IMG/VR virus record: IMGVR_UViG_3300030333_006069
Coordinates: 1 to 28,215 of that record
Source: a virus
Strand: one strand, 5' to 3'
Length of the DNA stretch: 28,215 nucleotides
How positions within the stretch are numbered: position 1 is the stretch's first letter; every line of letters starts with the position of its first letter. Shown in pieces: positions 23,767 through 28,215 of this stretch. Both the position numbers and the translations under genes were made by a program. The notes under the pieces were generated by a model. That model was given only the letters and a program-made list of their open reading frames with translations. It did no database searches and was not told where the DNA came from.

Positions 23767-23926
23767 TTTCTATCTCCTTTCTTAATTGATTAATTATAGG
23801 ATATATTTTGTTTCTCAAATATCCTAGCATTATTAAAGCACCAAATTGCTCATCATCACCCTCTAAATCAACATTGTTTATATTTCTATCTACAAGCAAA
23901 GAGCCTATTTTATCTAATTCTTTCAT
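23759..23926 (-). CDS. small hypothetical acidic protein
   Basis: A 55-residue ORF (MKELDKIGSLLVDRNINNVD start) preceded by AGGAGATGTATAAA and overlapping the next gene by 8 bases. Both ends fit the tiled operon. It is mostly helical with a conserved-looking ALIMLGYLRNKIYPII segment. Function unknown. Confidence 0.6.
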   Translation of the reverse strand: MKELDKIGSLLVDRNINNVDLEGDDEQFGALIMLGYLRNKIYPIINQLRKEIEND

Positions 23927-23938
23927 TTTATACATCTC

Positions 23939-24058
23939 CTATTTTAAGATTATTTCTACTATTATTAGTTTCCAAAAGAGTATGCAACCACAAGCCATAC
24001 CCAACCATATCAGAAACCCACCTACTTTGCCTAATATACTAGCTATTGTATCTATCAT
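23939..24058 (-). CDS. 39-residue single-span membrane microprotein
   Basis: The ORF starts MIDTIASILGKVGG and continues with a hydrophobic segment (FLIWLGMACGCILFWKLIIV) long enough to cross the membrane once. AAGGAGG lies 6 bases before the ATG, and the gene overlaps the preceding one by 20 bases. A membrane role such as inhibition of a host function or superinfection exclusion is possible but unproven. Confidence 0.6.
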   Translation of the reverse strand: MIDTIASILGKVGGFLIWLGMACGCILFWKLIIVEIILK

Positions 24059-24587
24059 TTAATTCCTCCTTGTATCCTAATGCTTCTATTAATAGATTAT
24101 ATTTTTCTCTTAGAGTTATAGAGCCATAGTTTTTATCTACATAGACTTTTTTATCTAGATTGTCTGCTATATATTCTTCTACTATCCATTCTTTTATATC
24201 ATTTATTTCACATTCTAGTTCTGTCATAGTAAAATCTATATAAGGATTTTTATAGACTAATAGAGCTTTTTTTAGCCTTCTATTTTCCTTCTCTAGCTTT
24301 CTTATTTTATCCCAAAATCTAGACTTTAGCTTTTGTTCTGGTTGTTCTGAAAACTCTCTACGGTCTGTAATATATACACTAAAAGCATTAGCATTATCAC
24401 ATCTTAGGCTACCACCCATACCATATTTAAATCCGTCTTTAGGCTTTCTGTATTTAATATACATTTTCCACCTAGAATTACTTTCCTTAGACTTTTTATT
24501 CATCTCTTTTATAAACTTCCTATTATCTTTAGTATTAGGAATATTGCTAACTAGATGCTCATAATATACTTCTTTATCCTTCGACAT
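24039..24587 (-). CDS. hypothetical protein with coiled-coil region
   Basis: A 182-residue, highly charged protein. The N-terminal half is basic (KFIKEMNKKSKESNSRWKMY, then GFKYGMGGSLRCDNANAFSV). The stretch at about 88-112 (FWDKIRKLEKENRRLKKALL) has leucine heptads typical of a coiled coil. The C-terminal part is acidic and helical. It overlaps the upstream gene by 14 bases. No family recognised. Confidence 0.6.
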   Translation of the reverse strand: MSKDKEVYYEHLVSNIPNTKDNRKFIKEMNKKSKESNSRWKMYIKYRKPKDGFKYGMGGSLRCDNANAFSVYITDRREFSEQPEQKLKSRFWDKIRKLEKENRRLKKALLVYKNPYIDFTMTELECEINDIKEWIVEEYIADNLDKKVYVDKNYGSITLREKYNLLIEALGYKEELNDRYNS

Positions 24588-24852
24588 AATACTCTACCCC
24601 TTTCATATTTATATGACTTATTGTTTCTAGGTTTACCATTCTATATGCTTCTTTTTGCATATCAAAAACTACTAGCAATGCTTTTTTTATAGGGTCATAC
24701 CTTAGTCCATTACCATTTAGGTTTTTCTTGACACCTAATCTGCATAGCATTTTTCTAATAGTCCCATCTTTCTTTAAGAAAACAACAGAAAATATACTAG
24801 CCTTATTATCTTCTATTAGTTTTAATAAATCTTTTCTACTTATTGCTTTCAT
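24574..24852 (-). CDS. small SH3-like-fold phage protein
   Basis: A 92-residue protein with the pattern FSVVFLKKDGTIRKMLCRLG, VKKNLNGNGLRYDPIKKALL and VVFDMQKEAYRMVNLETISH. This matches a small phage protein type usually annotated as SH3 beta-barrel fold-containing protein, with a Cys in the RxMxCRLGVKK motif. Function unknown. AAAGGA lies 5 bases before the ATG. Confidence 0.6.
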   Translation of the reverse strand: MKAISRKDLLKLIEDNKASIFSVVFLKKDGTIRKMLCRLGVKKNLNGNGLRYDPIKKALLVVFDMQKEAYRMVNLETISHINMKGVEYYVEG

Positions 24853-24866
24853 ACATTCCTTTCTAG

Positions 24867-24892
24867 AGAGGGCTATATTTCAAGCCCCCTCT
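24867..24892. other. hairpin between two early genes
   Basis: AGAGGGCT (24867-24874) can pair with AGCCCCCTCT (24883-24892) with a 2-base bulge and an 8-base loop. It lies in a 53-base gap in front of the gene ending at 24574, upstream of its ribosome binding site. No T-run follows, so it might be a processing or attenuation element rather than a terminator. Confidence 0.4.
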
Positions 24893-24905
24893 ATTGATTT
24901 ATTAG

Positions 24906-25157
24906 TTATTCTATATTAGCATCTTCTAATACTCTACGTGCTTCTTTATCTAGATTATATGCAGACCAAGAACTAGCTAGAGCATTCATAACTTCTAAAG
25001 TCATTAAGCTATCATTAAGACAATGGAAAGTTCCATCATCTTCTATATAACCTAGCTTTCTTCTATGACTAGCATGGCTACATTGTGGCTCTAGATATAC
25101 TCTAGTTAAAGCACCTTCACATTCATCTACTATACTTATATTGTATCCGTTTTCCAT
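24906..25157 (-). CDS. hypothetical protein
   Basis: An 83-residue acidic protein (MENGYNISIVDECEGALTRV start), with Cys at 13, 26 and 46 and His-rich QCSHASHRRKLGYIEDDG in the middle. The second half is helical. AGGAGGCAAT lies before the ATG. No family recognised. Confidence 0.6.
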   Translation of the reverse strand: MENGYNISIVDECEGALTRVYLEPQCSHASHRRKLGYIEDDGTFHCLNDSLMTLEVMNALASSWSAYNLDKEARRVLEDANIE

Positions 25158-25165
25158 ATTGCCTC

Positions 25166-25243
25166 CTATTCTACTAACATTAATATTACGAATCCTACAT
25201 ATAGAAAGATTCCTACTGCTATTAATAATCCTAGATCATCCAT
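25166..25243 (-). CDS. 25-residue single-span membrane microprotein
   Basis: The ORF starts MDDLGLLIAVGIFLYVGFVI and is almost entirely hydrophobic. Its ATG overlaps the previous stop as TAATG. It has acidic ends and no Lys or Arg. Such tiny hydrophobic peptides are easily missed by gene callers. Confidence 0.55.
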   Translation of the reverse strand: MDDLGLLIAVGIFLYVGFVILMLVE

Positions 25244-25521
25244 TATACACCCTCCACATCTAGAGATATCATAGAGAATGGTACATTATATAGAGTGTCG
25301 TTTATATTAACTACTGCTCTAGTTCTATTAACCTTTCTAATAGAGCCATGTTCTACACCTTTCTTACTAGTTATTATAACTCTATCATTAGGCTTTAGAT
25401 TATACTTAATCCTACCACCTATTTCATCTATTCTATCCCTAACGCATCTAGCAATTAGTTTTAGTTCTTCTACGTCTTCCATTTGCATTAGTGTTTGTAG
25501 TACTTCTTTACGTTCTATCAT
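25243..25521 (-). CDS. small KOW/SH3-like domain protein
   Basis: A 92-residue protein starting MIERKEVLQTLMQMEDVEEL. ATG 25521 overlaps the previous stop as ATGA and has AGAGGAAAT upstream; an in-frame ATG at 25587 would overlap the Gp88-like gene by about 70 bases. The N-terminal half is helical. The C-terminal half (LKPNDRVIITSKKGVEHGSI, then VVNINDTLYNVPFSMISL) has the KOW/SH3-like pattern of a small beta barrel, often RNA- or protein-binding. Function unknown. Confidence 0.6.
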   Translation of the reverse strand: MIERKEVLQTLMQMEDVEELKLIARCVRDRIDEIGGRIKYNLKPNDRVIITSKKGVEHGSIRKVNRTRAVVNINDTLYNVPFSMISLDVEGV

Positions 25522-26126
25522 TTTATTTCCTCTATTATTTGAGTTGTAGTTTCCCCTAGAGTGTAGCACTTCATACAATCTAGGCATTTAGCATCACAAT
25601 TAACATCATTAGTTCTAGAACTAACATTGTTAAATACTTTATCGAAATGTTTAGGCAGCTTAACATCTAGCTTATCTACTATAGGATTAGAGTATATAAG
25701 TATTAGATTCTTAGGCTTATCTCGATTCTTTAGAACTCTATTGACTATGTTCTTACGTTTTGTCCATAAAGTAAAGGTTGTCATAGGTTGGTTTAAACAT
25801 ATATTGATTAGATTCTCTAAGTGATTAGAATTAACTAACTCTCCGTGACTAGAAAATCTTCCAATCATGCTAGGACAAATTGGTAGGGTTGTTCTATCTT
25901 GCACTTTCTCTGATAGATATTTAGAATTTCTAGAAAACTTAGGTCTGCAATTCTTTCTAAAAGTCTTTAACATACTCATAGAATAACAAGACCTACAAAT
26001 TAAGTTCTCTACTTTAGAATTATACATAGACTTACAAAACTCGTTAGTCACAGTATCTGTATTTAGGCTAGGTATTCCTAGCATCTTACCACTTCCTACA
26101 CTCCACATATTATACCTCTCTTTCAT
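25518..26126 (-). CDS. Gp88-like protein, cysteine-rich
   Basis: A 202-residue protein with the features of the phage Gp88 family: ICRSCYSMSMLK near residue 45, then PSMIGRFSSHGELVNSNHLE, TTFTLWTKRKN, LILIYSNPIVDK and a terminal Cys cluster (CDAKCLDCMKCY). The Cys spacing suggests metal or Fe-S binding, and some family members are annotated as related to radical SAM enzymes. The classic CxxxCxxC cluster is not clearly present. The cell role is unknown. It overlaps the preceding and following genes by a few bases. Confidence 0.6.
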   Translation of the reverse strand: MKERYNMWSVGSGKMLGIPSLNTDTVTNEFCKSMYNSKVENLICRSCYSMSMLKTFRKNCRPKFSRNSKYLSEKVQDRTTLPICPSMIGRFSSHGELVNSNHLENLINICLNQPMTTFTLWTKRKNIVNRVLKNRDKPKNLILIYSNPIVDKLDVKLPKHFDKVFNNVSSRTNDVNCDAKCLDCMKCYTLGETTTQIIEEIK

Positions 26127-26325
26127 TTTCTAATAGGTCTTTTACTTTACCTAGTTTATTAGGTCTATCCATTTTATGTTTGCTAGGAACACCACAAGAT
26201 ATAGCAAGTTTCCTTAGCTTAGATTTATTATTATAGTATCTAGTTATAAGGCCTTCTAAGTAATCTACTCTTTCTCTTAGCAAGTCTATCTTATCTAGAT
26301 ACAATTGTTCTAGTTCTTTATTCAT
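26110..26325 (-). CDS. small coiled-coil hypothetical protein
   Basis: A 71-residue basic protein starting MNKELEQLYLDKIDLLRERV. The ATG at 26325 overlaps the preceding stop as TAATG and has GGAGG upstream; a GTG nine bases earlier is less likely. Residues 3-28 form an amphipathic coiled-coil helix (LDKIDLLRERVDYLEGLITR), followed by a basic segment (KSKLRKLAISCGVPSKHKMD). No family recognised. Confidence 0.6.
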   Translation of the reverse strand: MNKELEQLYLDKIDLLRERVDYLEGLITRYYNNKSKLRKLAISCGVPSKHKMDRPNKLGKVKDLLENEREV

Positions 26326-26462
26326 TATACCCACCTCCCATCTGTATAGTCTTCTGTTATATCTTTACCACATATACAACAGATTACATAGGCTTTGGTG
26401 TTAGTATCTTCTTCATCTCTCTGATGTTCTAAAACTGGATGGACACACTCTTCTTTAGGCAT
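26325..26462 (-). CDS. 45-residue Zn-ribbon-like protein
   Basis: The ORF starts MPKEECVHPVLEHQRDEEDT, with Cys and His at 6 and 8, and ends in a YVICCICGKDITEDY stretch with three further Cys. Together these form a likely single zinc site. AGGAGG lies before the ATG and the stop overlaps the next ATG as TAATG. The last codons also form that gene's ribosome binding site. Confidence 0.55.
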   Translation of the reverse strand: MPKEECVHPVLEHQRDEEDTNTKAYVICCICGKDITEDYTDGRWV

Positions 26463-26526
26463 ACATACCTCCTAGTTTATTTTTTATTAGAATTGCTATT
26501 ACTATTATCATTATAAATTCTATCAT
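26455..26526 (-). CDS. 23-residue hydrophobic microprotein
   Basis: The ORF starts MIEFIMIIVIAILIKNKLGG and overlaps the previous stop as TAATG and the next gene by 8 bases. Residues 3-14 are Ile/Val/Met-rich, which could sit in the membrane. It is small enough that chance cannot be excluded; the position and overlaps support it. Confidence 0.4.
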   Translation of the reverse strand: MIEFIMIIVIAILIKNKLGGMYA

Positions 26527-26615
26527 TAGAAATTCCTCCATACTCTATATGCATAGCATACTAGAAAAATAACTAACAAGATTATAATGTGACCTACTAC
26601 ACTTTCTTCTATCAT
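26526..26615 (-). CDS. 29-residue single-span membrane microprotein
   Basis: The ORF starts MIEESVVGHIIILLVIFLVC and ends YAYRVWRNF: an acidic N-terminus, an 18-residue hydrophobic span and a basic aromatic tail (N-out or N-in undecided). TTAGGAGAAATAAA precedes the ATG. It is first in a set of three microgenes running into the coiled-coil gene. Confidence 0.55.
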   Translation of the reverse strand: MIEESVVGHIIILLVIFLVCYAYRVWRNF

Positions 26616-26647
26616 TTTATTTCTCCTAATTAGGATTGATTGTTTAT

Positions 26648-26971
26648 TTATATAAAGTCTACTCTAACAGATACTACTCTACCATCTTCATCATATGTAG
26701 CTACAATATCATAGATACCATCTCCACTTCTAGTAGTATGAACAACTCCTAGATTTGGGTCTTGAAATAATGAAGTATGTTGTTTAGATGGCTTGTTCTT
26801 AGGATACATTCTCTCTCCTAGTAAATCCCATTCCTTCTCATTATATCTATCAACCATATAACAAGGGTCTGTAATTACTATAGTTCCACTATCTACACAA
26901 GTCTGACCTACAACTTTTTCCGTATAGCCTTCATTACTAGGATATGTTACAACGTGTTGTTTATGTTTCAT
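26648..26971 (-). CDS. hypothetical phage protein with GTIVITDPCY motif
   Basis: A 107-residue protein with a beta-rich pattern: VVGQTCVDSGTIVITDPCYM, an acidic YNEKEWDLLGE segment, VVHTTRSGDGIYDIVATYDE and DGRVVSVRVDFI. This matches a small DUF4241-like type found in phages (a ..D.G.L.I.DPCY.......GDG.Y.V....D..G.V..V.V pattern); the relation is from memory. Function unknown. CGAGGTAGAAC precedes the ATG. It leads the early accessory operon. Confidence 0.6.
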   Translation of the reverse strand: MKHKQHVVTYPSNEGYTEKVVGQTCVDSGTIVITDPCYMVDRYNEKEWDLLGERMYPKNKPSKQHTSLFQDPNLGVVHTTRSGDGIYDIVATYDEDGRVVSVRVDFI

Positions 26972-27075
26972 GTTCTACCTCGTTTTGTTTTTGTTTTTGA
27001 AATGTCCACTAGAATATATAATTCCAATGGTCGAAAAAAAATTTAGAAATTATAGACTTAAAATATAATCTATAT

Positions 27076-27099
27076 AAAAAAACTAGATATAATATCTAG
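27076..27099 (-). terminator. second hairpin with T-run, CTAG-containing
   Basis: CTAGATATAATATCTAG (27083-27099) is a perfect inverted repeat of two 8-base arms around one central base. On the minus strand it is followed by seven T. The loop is tight, so a shorter stem with a larger loop would form in RNA. It is either a second terminator or an operator-like palindrome; two further TCTAGA sequences lie at 27114 and 27125. Confidence 0.5.
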
Positions 27100-27156
27100 C
27101 TTGTAAAAAAAAATCTAGAAAAAATCTAGATTGAAAATCAAAATTTAAAGACTAAT

Positions 27157-27183
27157 AAAAAACCCTTGAAATTAATCAAGGGT
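27157..27183 (-). terminator. Rho-independent terminator of the rightmost gene
   Basis: ACCCTTGA (27162-27169) and TCAAGGGT (27176-27183) form a perfect 8-pair stem around a 6-base loop. On the minus strand the stem is followed by a T-run. It lies 30 bases beyond the stop of the gene at 27213-27725 and should stop its transcript. Confidence 0.8.
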
Positions 27184-27212
27184 CTTTTATCGTTTCCTAT
27201 AAAGTAATAAAA

Positions 27213-27725
27213 TTACTTTTTCTTATTTTCTATAATTGCCCCCTTTTCATCAATATGCTTTTTGGCTAATGCGCTTAAACGTCTATTATATTCGTTGCTA
27301 TTGTTAATAGTCGGATTGTAATACTCATATTTACCTAGCTCATTTTTGCTATCGGCTTCAACAAACAACCTAGAAGACGTGTTGTCCGTAGGGTCATTAA
27401 TTATCTTATCTAGTAATTGCTTATTATCAATAGTTAATGTATAGCTTCCGTGCTTCTGTAGGCTAGATAATAAGTTTTCATCTATATCACGTTTGATAGT
27501 TTGAAGCAATATAGAATCACATTTGCTAGATTTAGTAATTAATCCGTTCTCATTAAGCTTAATTAATACGTTTGTTCTAACGTCACTAGGTACATATTTT
27601 ACAAACTTTTCAACTTCTAGACTAGATAGCTTTTGAGACTTTTGACCCCTTGCTATCTGCTTAATATCTGTAAATATGTTGTTTACTAGTTCGTTATTTT
27701 GAGTATTAGTAGTAGTATTCTTCAT
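27213..27725 (-). CDS. hypothetical early protein, single-gene transcript
   Basis: A 170-residue, mostly charged and helical protein, rich in Asn, Lys and Ile (KNTTTNTQNNELVNNIFTDI start, then LSSLEVEKFVKYVPSDVRTN). LITKSSKCDSILLQTIK and a terminal basic tail (DEKGAIIENKKK) are visible. It is separated from all other genes by a terminator downstream and the control region upstream. It could be a regulator, since its promoter region carries a repeat array, but no DNA-binding motif is clear. ATAAGGAAT precedes the ATG. Confidence 0.6.
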   Translation of the reverse strand: MKNTTTNTQNNELVNNIFTDIKQIARGQKSQKLSSLEVEKFVKYVPSDVRTNVLIKLNENGLITKSSKCDSILLQTIKRDIDENLLSSLQKHGSYTLTIDNKQLLDKIINDPTDNTSSRLFVEADSKNELGKYEYYNPTINNSNEYNRRLSALAKKHIDEKGAIIENKKK

Positions 27726-27731
27726 TATTAA

Positions 27732-27791
27732 GATTCCTTATATTTACTAGGAATCTAATCCCTTTTAATTTACTAGGAATCAAATTCCTAG
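27732..27791. repeat. operator-like array of AGGAAT half-sites
   Basis: GATTCCT (27732), ATTTACTAGGAATC (27742-27755), the same 14 bases again (27768-27781), and ATTCCTAG (27784-27791) give four half-sites in alternating orientation. The outermost pairs form inverted repeats (GATTCCT n10 AGGAATC; CTAGGAAT n3 ATTCCTAG). The array lies directly before the ATG at 27725, overlapping the region where its transcript would start. Confidence 0.55.
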
Positions 27792-28012
27792 ACGTTTTTT
27801 TTAACTTTCTAAATAGGGACATCATGCCCTAAATATTGATAATTAATTTACGGAATTTTGATGAAAAAAACTAAACTTTTTTACAATTTATTTTTAATTA
27901 ATTTGATATTTTTTTAAAGATTAATTTTCAATTTTGATAGTTAAATTTTTTTAATAAACAAGCTTTTTTTTTACGTTATTTAATGTTTAATTTTGTAGGG
28001 AATATGCATTTT

Positions 28013-28037
28013 CTAGAACATTTTACACTAGAACATT
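28013..28037. repeat. tandem direct repeat CTAGAACATT
   Basis: CTAGAACATT occurs at 28013-28022 and again at 28028-28037, a period of 15 bases. The second copy runs into the palindrome ATTAACGTTAAT. It is probably part of a binding-site cluster. Confidence 0.45.
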
Positions 28038-28046
28038 AACGTTAAT
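28035..28046. repeat. palindrome ATTAACGTTAAT, copy 1
   Basis: A perfect 12-base palindrome that reoccurs 160 bases later. Two copies of the same perfect palindrome in one non-coding region suggest a protein-binding site. Confidence 0.5.
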
Positions 28047-28120
28047 CTAATAATTTTACATTATTTCATGCCGTGCGGTCCTATAATTTATGATTGATAG
28101 GGTGTGGGGGAATTCTAGAG

Positions 28121-28140
28121 GGCGGATCATACATCTCGCC
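28121..28140. other. small hairpin in GC-richer patch
   Basis: GGCGGAT, loop CATAC, ATC, bulged T, CGCC form a 7-pair stem. It stands out because its surroundings are very AT-rich. No tRNA-like or riboswitch-like structure could be built around it. Confidence 0.3.
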
Positions 28141-28194
28141 TACCATAGAAAAATATTCACACAACGTGAAACTTAGTTCTTGAAAAATATATAG

Positions 28195-28208
28195 AATTAA
28201 CGTTAATT
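28195..28208. repeat. palindrome AATTAACGTTAATT, copy 2
   Basis: A perfect 14-base palindrome containing the 12-base palindrome of 28035-28046. An inverted repeat TTCAC n5 GTGAA lies nearby at 28156-28170. Confidence 0.5.
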
Positions 28209-28215
28209 TGTAGTA

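Larger units (their letters stand above)
26972..27212 (-). promoter_or_regulatory. intergenic region with two hairpins and probable promoter
   Basis: A 240-base, very AT-rich stretch between the gene ending at 27213 and the one starting at 26971. Both hairpins are listed separately. Downstream of them on the minus strand, before 26971, a TATAAT occurs at 27054-27049, but no good -35 box sits at the right distance; a promoter is expected here but not located. Confidence 0.4.
27726..28215. promoter_or_regulatory. AT-rich non-coding control region at the right end of the window
   Basis: About 490 bases with no credible gene on either strand. It contains the operator-like array at 27732-27791, a very A/T-rich stretch (about 27835-27985), direct repeats at 28013-28037 and palindromes at 28035-28046 and 28195-28208. 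A GC-richer patch (about 28070-28140) has a small hairpin at 28121-28140. It presumably holds the promoter of the leftward gene 27725-27213; an origin of replication is possible. The window ends inside it. Confidence 0.45.

Noticed and set aside
28070-28145. Possible tRNA gene in the GC-richer patch
   Set aside because: No T-arm consensus or four-arm fold could be built; only a small hairpin is present.
1-28215. Integrase, attachment site, transposase or insertion sequence
   Set aside because: No such protein motifs or terminal inverted repeats were seen, so there is no evidence in this window for lysogeny or mobile-element insertion.

Overview
The window is part of the genome of a tailed bacteriophage with a siphovirus-type (non-contractile) tail. 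It is very AT-rich (roughly 30% G+C by eye), gapless in most places, and carries clear AGGAG-type ribosome binding sites. Together with the gene families, this fits a phage of a low-GC bacterium, perhaps aquatic; the host cannot be named from the sequence. No terminase, portal, major capsid, lysis, integrase or DNA polymerase gene is present. The terminase, portal and capsid genes probably lie to the left of base 1, where the tail end of one more gene is visible.

Layout. (1) 1-15707, plus strand: late structural operon. It runs from a head or decoration-like protein through a head-tail adaptor, two paralogous neck proteins, tail tube, a G/GT tail-chaperone pair, tape measure, a large tail-tip protein and three minor tail proteins. 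One neck paralogue is fused to a huge Ig/PKD/BspA-like/LamG display region, and a minor tail protein ends in a dockerin-like domain. (2) 15721-15760: a long hairpin between the convergent arms. (3) 23000 down to 15766, minus strand: replication, recombination and modification operon. It encodes a Cas4-like Fe-S exonuclease, a PD-(D/E)XK-like protein, a Rad52-like annealing protein, an SSB-like protein, an HTH protein, Zn-binding small proteins, a PAPS-reductase-family enzyme, a C5 DNA methyltransferase, a DnaB helicase and a RuvC-like resolvase. Replication probably borrows the host polymerase. (4) 27725 down to 23331, minus strand: early accessory region of very small genes, many under 60 residues. 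It includes four single-span membrane microproteins, a Zn ribbon, SH3/KOW-like proteins and a Gp88-like protein. (5) 27726-28215: an AT-rich non-coding control region with repeats and palindromes.

The most notable points are the complete -1 frameshift signal linking G and T (8266-8324), the neck protein carrying a LamG domain nested inside BspA-like repeats, the dockerin domain in a tail gene, the cluster of microgenes tiled by TAATG/ATGA overlaps, a strong local excess of the tetranucleotide CTAG in the right-hand early region, and an operator-like repeat array in front of the rightmost gene. All calls rest on reading the sequence and knowledge of families; no database search was run.
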